Shown here one piece after another: positions 1-10,514 of a stretch of 64,000 nucleotides of DNA. Location: positions 562,586 through 626,585 of the forward strand of contig BCIX01000004.1 of the NCBI GenBank assembly GCA_001600095.1, in the 5' to 3' direction. Origin of the DNA: Bullera alba. Taxonomy: Eukaryota; Basidiomycota; Tremellomycetes; Tremellales; Bulleraceae. The translations under genes and the position numbers were made by a program. A model generated the notes under the pieces. The model did not search any database. It had not been told where the DNA came from and saw nothing but the letters and a program-made list of their open reading frames with translations. The first letter of the stretch is position 1, and each line of letters opens with the position of its first letter.

Positions 1-372
1 CGAACGCCCAACACACTATGACCTCTGGACTTTAGCTGATTCATATGTGCGAGTGTAGCATCTCCCTCATCACCATCATGGGCCTGATAGGCGAGAACTG
101 CTCGTCCTGCACTGAAGCGGCAGAAGACCCCAATGGCGGCGGGCTGGCCGGTAGCTGGTGGAGAGGCTGGGCAAAGGTGAGCAGCGGCCATCACCCTGTG
201 GGAGATACAGAGACACTGGATCCTGACAGATGGGGGACAGGCGAACGACCAATCGGGGTACATTGGTGCTGCGATAGTAGGCTGCTTTGCCGCCATCCTC
301 CTTGGCTTCCATGGGGGCAAGTGGGCTTGGAGGCGACATGGCCGAAGAAAAGGGCTCGAGCTGGAGGTCTAA
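1..372 (+). CDS. 3' end of a membrane protein of unknown function (partial)
   Basis: The gene enters from the left edge. I see an acceptor at about 58 (a GCTGAT branch precedes it), an exon 59-176, an intron 177-240 (GTGAGC donor, CTGAC branch, GGACAG acceptor) and a last exon 241-372 ending in TAA. The joined reading frame is open. It ends with a hydrophobic stretch (YIGAAIVGCFAAILLG) followed by a basic tail rich in Arg and Lys, which reads as a C-terminal transmembrane helix with a cytosolic basic tail. The upstream exon contains a CSSC motif. I do not recognise the family. It converges on the glucosyltransferase gene, with about 100 bases between the two stop codons. Confidence 0.55.
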
Positions 373-470
373 CTATGGTCTCCATAGACATTAGATGGGA
401 ATATGGACATGCAAATGATCATCATAATGCAGATTTTGTGGCTAATATGTTTTTCGTCTGGCCGAGTTGG

Positions 471-3400
471 CTACAGCTCGTCATCTAAGTGTGACCTGCC
501 CTCGTCCACAGCAACGTCTTCAGGATCCGACGTCTCTGCTGCCTCAACCGCCTCTTCCTCGACCACTACTTTTTTCTCCGCCGCAAGGTCGTCGACGCTG
601 ATCGCCAGACTGCCCCCGGCACCACCTGCGAGCCTGCTCGCGAAAGCGGCTATTTCTTGGTCATAAGTATCCCATTCAGGGATCTGTCGTGCTCTGACCA
701 ATTTTGGCTCTTTCTACAGGGAGATATCAGCCACCGGCCCTTGTTCTAGGTGATGCGGGTATGATGAACCCACCGTCATGGGATTCTGACACAGATCGAC
801 TAAACAAGGATGTCAGCTTTTCAATGTCCACGGGATTAGAAGCTGACTGACTCGTTTTGGCCCGAGCGAGAGACTCATCACTACACCAGGTCTGACACCA
901 CAGCCAGTCCTGGTCCAAGGTGAATATGGGGATTTGATCCTGCATTGAATTTGGCAGATCCTGATCGAGATTCGCTAGGGAGTTCGGATCGGCCGATAAC
1001 GCGTGATACTGGCCTCTCAGGCGGTCTCCGGTGGCCAGCTGGAGGGGTCAGTAATTTGACCAGGCCTTTGGGAGTGTACTTACCTGTCTGAATCGCTTGA
1101 GATCCACCACGTACAAGGCACTGTCTTACCGTCAGCGTCTGTCAGACCACAGGAATATATTACTCACCTGATGTGGTATGGTCGGCCGCGGAGGACTTCC
1201 TTCCAGTATCCAGTCTTCCAGAATCGGAAGCCTTCCATTTCTGTCCGATCATCACCCATTGGCGCCATACCATACACATGTCCCTGAAGGTCCACATCGA
1301 CTAGCTCTTTCATGTCGGTCCTGACAATCTGGTCTATAACACGCGCTGGTGAGCAAGAGTCCGGAAAGTCACGCCGTCGCACTTACCGGCATCGACGAAG
1401 ATGACCTTGTCGAGACTCATGGGGAACAAAACGTCTAGGAAGAGGATCTTGTAGCTAGACAAAAGTGTCAGCTAGTGCCTCTTGAAAAGTAACAGAAACG
1501 GTAGCTCACGCCCAGATAATCCTCTGTTTCTCAGTCTGAGCTCGTAGCCAGTGGGGCCATTTGTAAGTGACGAATTCGTACTCGAATCCGTACTCCTCCG
1601 CCATCTTGGGGACGAACTCCTGGAAAGACATCAGTGCTCTGGTTGCAACTGCTAAAGGATCTTGGACTGACCAGGAATGTGGGAGACAGGAAGTTTTCCT
1701 GAAATGATGATGTGAGCGCAACTCAACGCAAGCATCGAGCGTGGACTTACAATGAACCAGAATTTCACGCTGGATTGCGTGTTCTTCATCACACTGAGAA
1801 TCATGATCGATGCGAAACGCTGTGCGCCACGTCAATAGCCAGTCTCAATCTCTGGACCAGCACTTACCTCGTATAGAAGGCCGGAGGCTACAGTGAAGAT
1901 GTTGATATCCGCGTGCTTGGCTTTCGGAGCTACTACCGGTGGCGTCGACAAGCCAACAATCTCTTTCATCCTGAAGTCGTCATGTCGTAAGCTCGCTGAG
2001 ACTGAAGATCGATGACAGTATCGAACTGACCTTGTGAACACTGATCCAGTGTATGAGCTCGACCCCGATCTCGGCTCTTCCATCAAAACATTCGCCAACT
2101 CCATACCCGGCCTCCTCTCGAATCTCGGCAATATCGTCACGCCCTCAAAGCTCATCAAGGACACCGCCGTTCCTGTCACATTGACAGACAGACTATCCCA
2201 TCCATCTGTGCCCACGCTCTCCAGGTCGTATACCTCTGTCCCCCGGCCAGGTCGGATGTTCAAGTTGTAGACCCCGGGAGTCGATTTGAACTGGAAGTAT
2301 CCCAAGTTCGCCATGACCTGAGTGTCAGACACCACGCCGAGGCCTTTGGCCGTGAGCTGCAATTGCAACCCACGAGGAGGTGCGTTATTTCCTTCTCGGG
2401 CGTGTCCCTCAATGAGTAGTTGTTTCAGGTTGAACGAGACGTGGACCGCTTCGTGTATGTTGGCCAGTTGGAGATTGTCCAGATCGTAAGGCGACGTCTT
2501 CGGGCTGACTATCCAAGAAGGCGGGGTGTCCATCGCCAGGGTATAGATCGGTTCCGTGGGTAAATCCGAGAAGACTACCTCCGGTCTGACCTCATTCCTA
2601 AGTGCGTCTTGTCAGCTGCCAGCAAATTTGGAAGGGCCTCAAAGCTTACCCATCGACATCAAACGAGAGCTCGGGAGATAGGGCAAATCGATAGAATCGC
2701 TTGAGCTTGAGCTACATATCGGATACGATCAGCTTGTGCGCTTGCTAATATCAGAAATTTCGAGCGACTCACCTCAGATACCGTAGGATTAGGTAGCAGA
2801 TGGACAGACACGGCGATGTTCGACATCTTGGCCAAAGCCTAACAACTATCAGCACCGCGACTGTACGATCTAGCTTTACACACCTTGACCAGTCCAGACC
2901 ATTTCTGCGCTTGCTCCGAAACGGGATCAACGACAACAGCGAAGTTGAGCACAGCAGTACTCTTGTCTCCGACGGTGAAGGAGCTGTCGAATGGATTAGC
3001 TTCCCTCGTCAGGCAGTCAGCTATCAACGTACAGTGATCCGTCGTCGAGTTTCTCGTAGAATCGATTCCTAGAGATGACATCTGGGGTGAAGATGCCATC
3101 TGAGGAGGAGGCCTTGTACGCAGAAGCAATGACCGAGGACGTAGTCGAGATCAGATGTGCCAGAGTTGCTCTGTCCAAAGTCAATGACCTACCCGTTCTC
3201 GCAAAGGGGTACTTACCGATCAAACGCAGTGATGTCGTCGTACATGGTCTGCAACAAGTCGATGACTGGTTTCGTCCTCTTTCTCAGCTCATACAGTTCC
3301 AGAATCTCAAGGTCATCGACGTTGAAAGTATCCGATGTCAGAGGTCCAATAAGCTGAGCAAGTCAGTATATCTGCCTTCCCGGGCCACTTCTCTTCTAGA

Positions 3401-6400
3401 GAAGACTCACCCTTCCATTGATCAAGAGGTGAGGCTCTTGCGATCGCAGACCTAGCTGTTCAGCAATTACCGATCCCGCCTCCCAGAAGATATCTGCGGC
3501 TTTGGTGTCCGTCAGAGTCAGGCCAGTACCCGCCAATCCCGCAAAGGCCGTCTTTGACAAAACCTTTTGCGCCTGGTCGGAGAATATGGTGCCATCCGCG
3601 TCGACATTATCGCCATTCCTATCGAATTCGTCCAGGAGAGCCAGAAGCTCTCCCGGGCTAACCGTGTGGAGAGCTGATTCGCTCAAGAGGCGGTACAGCA
3701 AATCGGAGAATCGTGCAATCGGCGATGTGCGTTGCGTTGATGGTAGATGTATAAATCCCAAGCGAGAGGCGCACTCCGCTCGCTGCGCACCCTCAGTCAA
3801 ATTCAAATCCCACTTTCAGCTCTAGTTGCTCACCTGAAGGTGCATCAATCCATCCCTTGCTAGTTGCCGTCCCTCGGGGCTGTCCAAGTCGCCGATGGCC
3901 CAAAGGGTGATCGGAGATCCTCTCGACGTGTCCGCTGTGAAGGTGTCAGCTAACGCATCCTATTCCCGATATCGCTAGCTTACAGTGATACACGAAATCG
4001 GAAGCGAGCTTTTTCGTAGGGTCGAGCTTGAATACCTTTGCGAGATTGAACACACGTAGCTTGTTCTGATCCAGGCCGGGCAGGACGAACTTGCTTCTGC
4101 GGGGTGTCGTCGAGGGCAGGTCGTAGAAGAATGTCGTCGTGTCTTCCAATTCCATACCGGCCGCAAGCTATGATCAGATGACGTCCTCTCTAGCGCACTT
4201 ACTTGCTGTTGTAGGAAGGTAAGTTGTCCCGTGAGTTCTTGCTGGACGAAACTGGTCCATTGCTACGAGTATAGTATCAGTGTCCGCTCAGTCGGGATCC
4301 CCGGAAGACTCACCGCAGTCATGGGGTAGTGCTTTCCGTTGATGAAGAGATGACCCGTGGCTGACTCCTCCTTGGTTGCCAGCAGTCTCTTCATGTATTT
4401 AGAGCTGGAGTCGAGTTTGTCGTCAAAGTCAGATGAGCTCAGCAACTCGTCGAACGGGAGGGAGGGCTTGCTTCGCGATTCAGCGACTGCCTCGTAGGCC
4501 TCTCTGACAGTGTCCAGCTTTACCACACCCGGTAACGCGGCGGTCCCTCGGGTATTGGCGACGATCTAGAGGTAATTGAGCGCTGTTTTGCGTAAAGTTG
4601 CTTTGTAAAGCAGGGACACTGACCTGAGAGAGCAGTTCGTTGGTGAGAGCGCGACCAAAGTTCTTCACGGCGTAGTGGAAGATTTTGGCCATTTGAGACA
4701 CTGATACAAGGTATCAGCTCCGACCAATGACTCGCGTTCGACGAGCTCACTCGTGTCATCTGCGGAATCGGAAACCATGGGGACGATACCGAACCTGATG
4801 GGCAAACCCCTTTGTACCATCATACTGATAGAATTGGAGATGGCGTCGAGCGAAGGCGCTGATGAGAGGTCGAGTACGAACACCAGGTTCCAGGTGTTTC
4901 GCCTCACAGTGTGCAATTGACCGGGATATACTGGACGGAGGTACTGCCGACAACGTCAGACTGTGCAGGTATCAAGATTGCAACTCCGCTCACCCCTTGA
5001 ACATGCTGAGGCCACTGTTTGTACCTATCATTCGTCAGTCACGCAGGCTTCCCGCAGTAGATGGACCCACCTCGCGTCCTTCTCGACATCATTCCACCAT
5101 GTGATCACGCCTTCGCCCTCGATCCTATCGCTAGCGTCGACAAAGCCCTCTCCTGGATCATCTTCGACTTGCGCCGCGCCAATCAAGTGATCGGAAATGA
5201 GCTCAAAGGCCTGCTTCGGCGTCAAGCCCAGATCCAACAGCGAGAGAATCAATTCTCGTTCTTCCCTGATCGTTTTCAAAAGCCTGCACGTTTGAATAAT
5301 CAGTCTTGGCGGTCATCGTCATCTGTGTCACTCACGCATAAGCGTTCAGTTCTCCGTCGGGTACAACGCGACCGTTGACGAATACCCCTGGGGCAACTTG
5401 ACCTCTTTGGTAGAGTCTCGGGATGTTGCGCTCGACATTGGGAGATACCGTGACTCGTCGGGCAACAGCGGCAGAGTATTTAGGCCAGTCTTGCGAAAGT
5501 TCTGCCAATGCGGCAAGTGGATCCGGCGACTCCATGATCAAACTAGCCGCTTTTAAGCTGATATCTGAGGACACTGTGAGCCTTCTTCTCGATTTCAATT
5601 ACACAAACAAGATACGAAGACTGACCTGACACTTCGGCTGTTGTAAGTGGAGTCGATAGCTCTGTCCAAGGTGCTTCTCCCAGCTGATTGTCGAACACAT
5701 CCTCCCCGCTCGTAGCGTCACCCGCTCTGCTACCGAGAAAACCAGCAGCGGAGGGTGCACCAGGGGCAGCACGATCATCGACTACCAGGTAATCTGTCTT
5801 CTTGAGCGCCAATTCTACACCGTATCCTGACATCCCGGTTGCTCCAGCTTCACCAGCTTTCCGCGAGGCAGCTGGCTTATATCGCACAGTGAAGTGGAAG
5901 TTTTCATCGTGAAGCGCCTCAGCTCGGAGGTAGTGTAGTAGTGGACCGGTGGAAGAGCTTGTCCAATCGATGTACAGCGTCGCCCTGGGCGAAGTCGACT
6001 TGGAGTCGGGTACGAATGTACGATCAAAGGGCAGCGACACGAGCGGTTGACTGTTGGAGGTTTGTCAGCTCGTGGGCCTTGCGAGGAAGAGGCCAGGGTG
6101 AACTGACTTCGTGGGATGATGTTCGGAGTCCTCTATACTCCTCTCAACATCATTTGCCAGCTCTTCCTCCCCGCAGAAACCTTTGCCCCTCCATTCCACC
6201 CATGACCCACACGTCTCCACGCCAAAGGTCTTTTCATCAATCTCACTCTCGTACCACACATAAGCGGCCTCGATCCTCGGCACAGCGGTGTGCAAACTCA
6301 ACGCTAGGTTGAAGGTAGCTAATGACGAGGCTTGAGGAAGGAGGTCGTGCGTGGTGATGAGCTCCCTGGCCGTGTCGAGGATTTGACGAGGAAAGGACGA

Positions 6401-6641
6401 GGAATCTAGCTTGCTGGGGTCTAGGAGGAGGTTCAGTAGTGGGAAGTACGACGAGGGATTCTCATCATGAGCTACCTCTCTGCAAACTGTCAGCTGAACT
6501 GGATATCACAAACTCCAACAGAACTCACAGTATTTCTAGAGCGAGTGGAGGTGCTGGCCAACTTGTCTCCAAGCTGATACTTAGCGGCGGTGATCTAGCT
6601 CGAGCTAGACTGGCTAGGGCTAGAACTCCGAGCCACCGCAT
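471..6641 (-). CDS. UGGT1: UDP-glucose:glycoprotein glucosyltransferase (ER folding sensor)
   Basis: This ER-lumen enzyme adds glucose back to N-glycans of misfolded glycoproteins so that calnexin can rebind them. The start at 6641 gives a signal peptide ([15 protein letters not shown]). More than 15 short introns follow. The N-terminal half has the thioredoxin-like UGGT domains, including the conserved [18 protein letters not shown] stretch (exon near 5.8 kb). The GT24 catalytic domain is encoded at about 1.9-0.7 kb: [20 protein letters not shown], the VIFVDADQIVRTD metal-binding DxD region split by an intron, and [17 protein letters not shown]. The protein ends in DDEL, an HDEL-type ER retrieval signal. 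The length, about 1,500 residues, matches the family. It is transcribed divergently from the HET-C gene. Yeast Kre5 is a diverged relative, but the intact catalytic motifs favour a true UGGT. Confidence 0.95.
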
Positions 6642-7080
6642 TTTAGCCTTTGTGACTACTCGAGCGGAGTCTGCTACTAGTCGAGATATGATCGAGATAC
6701 TGTGATCTGTGAGCTTGCTGCGAAGACAGCGCAGCGATGGACATGGCGGTTGACTTTGTGCGCGTGCGATTGGGCCACGTGGCAGACGGGGAGCCCCGCG
6801 ACTTACCGGTGGCAACCACCTCCACCTATACCGTAAGTGGGAGTCAAAATTAAAGTCGCCCTATGATCTCATGCATGGTCGTTGGCGGTGCACGCGCACC
6901 AGGCGAGGTAGCGGTGAAGGCAGTGAGCACTGCCCGATGTTGGCGTTGAACGTTGAGCGATTATCTGATAGCATAGCGGTGCTCAGAAGTCAACAGAAGG
7001 ATATATAGCAGAGACTTTGACTACACTCTTTCACCAAGCTTGCGTTCACCAGCTCCGACAAAGACTTCACATTTCACATC
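6642..7080. promoter_or_regulatory. Shared divergent promoter of UGGT and HET-C genes
   Basis: These 439 bases separate two start codons that face away from each other. No coding exon is evident. A TATATA lies at about 7000, roughly 75 bases before the HET-C start, and an ERSE-II-like element lies at 6769-6779 (separate entry). Confidence 0.6.
6769..6779. promoter_or_regulatory. ERSE-II-like element (ATTGGGCCACG)
   Basis: The sequence matches the mammalian ER-stress element II consensus ATTGG-N-CCACG exactly. It continues into a GCCACGTGGC palindrome. It sits about 130 bases upstream of the UGGT start codon. UGGT genes are commonly unfolded-protein-response targets. Whether fungal Hac1/Hxl1-type factors read this arrangement is not known to me. 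Confidence 0.4.
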
Positions 7081-10008
7081 ATGGCCCGCACTGCGCTGCT
7101 GTTCCTTGTGGTGGCCTTGGTCGCATTATCGTTTGCGCCCCAAGTCGCTGCCTTCGGAGCAGGTAAGCAATCAGCTTAGCAGTGAATGATGTGAGTTCTG
7201 TAGCTGATTAACTTCCTAGGTAACATCCCCGCATACTCGTACCTCGAAGACAAGGCGTTCAGACACGGAGACATTGAAGATGTGATTGCAACCCTATTCA
7301 AAGCCGCTGGCGGAGGCTTCCTCTCTCGAGGATCCAAGTTCACACCATTGGACGTCAAGAGGGTCTACTTTGGAAACTGGTACGCACACGCTTCTGTACA
7401 CTGCAGTCATGGCCATCTGACACTGCTTTAGGCTCCGAGACTACAGTCAAGTATGTTACAGATTCACCAAAACGATCCTGGGAGCTGATGTGAGATAGGC
7501 TGTAGATGTGGGAGCTCTCAAGAAGACCTCCCTCCAGAACATTCTAAATATCGTCTTGGTGCTAGGATTCTTGGCTCATGGGTGAGTGAGACCGAAGACC
7601 AGAGCTATGTTATGGGGACTGAGACACGGCTAACTTCGTTATCAGTTACGTCACGGAGGAGTTCGAAGTTACGGCGGAGCGTCTCGGCGCATACCTCCCC
7701 GTCGAGCATATTGACAATCCGAAAGGCTATGCCGACGGCGAGGATGCCAGGCAATACGACCGCAGGCTGAGAGGACCAGTGGATCCACAGGAGCTGGCCA
7801 TCGATCCCAGGTGAGTGCGGATAAATTCGGTACTGAGGTGATGTACTGACATCCGCAGCAATGGTATGAAATGCTACATTGCTACCGGTAAGTTACCCAC
7901 GAGTCACATCTCATCGCCGGCCACTGACGTACAGTCTAGAGGGCGCTGGATGGGATACCTCCAAGACGCTTGTCCGACGCACACTCGAGGAATGTATCCA
8001 CTACGGTCGAAAGTTCAGATCCACCGGCAACAAGGACGACCAATATGAAGCCTTCAGACTGCTTGGAAAAGCGTTGCACACCCTCGAAGACTTTACCGCC
8101 CACAGCAACTTCTGTGAGCTGGCATTAATCTCCCAAGGGTACACCAACGTCTTCCCGCATGTCGGCCAAAATGTCAAGATCAAAGCGCCAAACGGCCGTA
8201 TGGTCCATCCTCTCGTCACTGGTACTTTCGGAGGTGCCGACTTCATCCACTCTTTGATGGGAGAGGCCACCGACCACCTGAGTGAGGCCTCCGTGTCTGA
8301 CTTGTCGAGGACGATGGCCAACGCGCGATCTTCGAGCGAGGGGCAATCCAATTCGTCCAGTACGCTCAGGCAGCTCTTCTTCGATCTGCCAGGTGGCGGT
8401 GGACAAGAGATGTCGAGAGACATGGATGAGATCAACAACATGCGTGCTGGACAACCAGGCGGTGTTGACCCCGCCAACATGTCGCCTCAGGAGCTGCACG
8501 CTACGATCTGGAAGATTCTCAGTTTCCGAGACTCGGTCATGAAGAAGATCGAGGTGGGTACACCGAATACCTCCTTTTTGGCTCGTATTGATGCTTCATA
8601 GGTCACCATTGACAGGATCCCCGGTCTATCTGGAATGGTGGAGAAGATCACCAATTCGATCTCAGTGTTCATCATCACCACGCTCGAGCCATTCGTCAAG
8701 CCGCTGCTGGGTACTGCGACTCAAGCCCTGGGTGTGTCTTCCCAAGCGGTCATCGACTCGCACGACCAGTACGAGGTGTGGAACGACTATAACGCCTCGG
8801 ATCCGACGCACTCGTTCCTCTCAAAGGTTAGTCAATGTCGGTATCCTTAGGCGTGAGCTGACTAAGTATCTAGGACCACTTTGCGCTCTTGCTCAACCAG
8901 CCTGCCGGAGAGATCGCCAAGGCGATTGTCGAGTACACCGTGACTCGAGTCGTCAAGGCCTGGGATGAGCCTGGTATGCCAACACAGCAGGTGACGGAGG
9001 AGGTCCTAGAATGTCTGTTCCACCCGGACTTCCACAACGGCCGATGTGAGTCCCCATGCAGGTTATGGACGTTCCTTGCTGGGCTAACCACTTCTTCAGC
9101 CCAAGTGCAACAGATGATGCTGGGCAAGGTCCGAGAGTGGATCGACAGCCAGGGTCACAACAAGCAAGAGGTGCTGAACCGACTGACCGCCGCCGCCGTC
9201 AAAGACCACCGAAACAAGAGAATCGGAGACACGTCAAACACCTCTGGTCATGTTCACAACAGCATGCTCCCCGAGGGCGGCCTTCAGCAAGTCCTCGCTC
9301 AGCACAACGTCCACGTGGTGAGTGCTGTCTCATGTCTCTATATCGTATGATGTATTGACTTTGTGTAGCCCGGTGCGAATGTCCTGAATGCAGGTCAAGA
9401 TCTGCTTTCCGGCAAAAAGGCGAGTGCTCCTCTCTGATCGAGTGGACTATATGCTGACCGTAACGTAGCCCTGGGACCAAGGCTTTGGCTCTGGAGGACC
9501 TCAGAAATGGAGGGACATCAACTCGTCAGCGCCAAATGACGTGCCGCCAAGTCTGGCGCCATACGAGCAGGGATCTCAAGCTGGCTATGCTCCTCCCTCG
9601 CATCCTTCGTACTCTGGGTACGATCAGGGTCAAAGTCAAGGTTACAACCCTCCTGCACCCTTGAATGACGGATATCCCGGTCAATCGTACCACTCGGGTC
9701 ACGGCTCCCGACCTCATTCCGGGCAATATGCCCCACCTGGTGATCAGTACCAAGGTGGAGGGTATCAGCATGGTGGATACCAGGACAACTCGCAGGGATA
9801 CCAAGGCGGACAGGGATATCAAGGTGACAGCTACAACAACGCTCCACCTCCACCCCCACCCCAACAGTACGGAGGGTATGACCAGGGTCAGGGTCAATAC
9901 CAGCAACAGGGATACGACGGGTATCAGAACAACCCGCCTCCACCACCCCAAGGCGGTTGGGGCCAGCAGAACCAGGGTGGCGGCGGATACGGCGGCAACA
10001 GGTGGTAG
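7081..10008 (+). CDS. het-C: HET-C domain protein, secreted or membrane-associated, with Gly/Gln/Tyr/Pro-rich tail
   Basis: The start at 7081 gives a clear signal peptide (ARTALLFLVVALVALSFAP) before an intron at about 7162. The body carries HET-C signatures: AYSYLEDKAFRHGDIEDVI near the N-terminus, KRVYFGNWLRDYSQAVD, then a His/Asp cluster HTLEDFTAHSNFCELAL at about 8.08-8.13 kb. In Neurospora, het-c controls vegetative incompatibility, but HET-C proteins are widespread in fungi and a role in allorecognition cannot be assumed. About 150 C-terminal residues (from 9541) are low-complexity, with repeated GYQGGQ/GYDQGQ units and polyproline, like the glycine-rich tail of the Neurospora protein. 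Several short introns interrupt the gene. The stop is at 10006-10008. No HET-domain (NLR-like) gene lies nearby. Confidence 0.88.
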
Positions 10009-10514
10009 GAGAGTTCTTGAGACCGCAATGCCCATCCTTTTGGTCTCCCTTTAGCGTTCCTGTACTGGTTTGGAGCAGTGGGATGATACAGAGGAGACGG
10101 TATGCTTTACAAGGTTTGGGATGAGTTCAGTACAGTCACGACAGATAGACGCAATGAATGGACACAGTGAACGAGGTCTTCTTCGCTCGAGGACCAACTT
10201 GAGCGCTGCAGGAGATGCATACATGCCTATACGTGCAAGTCGTCCGAGCTGAGCTATACTCGAGCACGTCAAGTAGTCCAGGAGTGTCACTCCTATAAAG
10301 CGCGTTGACTGCGACGCGCGCCCCACGCGTCCACGCGTCAAAAGTGCGGATGGAGCCCCGCAGATAATATCAGCTCGAGCGAGCTTTGGGCAAGCTTTGG
10401 GCGAACTGTCAATCCAAAGTCAAGACTTTGTTGGGACTTTGATGCCGACTCACCGCCTCCTCTCCATCATCAATCAGCAGCTAACGACAGCAGCCGAAGT
10501 GCAGCTTAATCAAC
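10009..10514. promoter_or_regulatory. Intergenic region with paired ACGCGT boxes upstream of Ku80
   Basis: These 506 bases hold the 3' end of the HET-C transcript and the Ku80 promoter. Two ACGCGT (MluI cell-cycle box type) sites lie at 10325-10330 and 10333-10338, about 180 bases before the Ku80 start. ACGCGT is the MBF site of G1/S genes in yeasts. The assignment here is inference. Confidence 0.35.
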
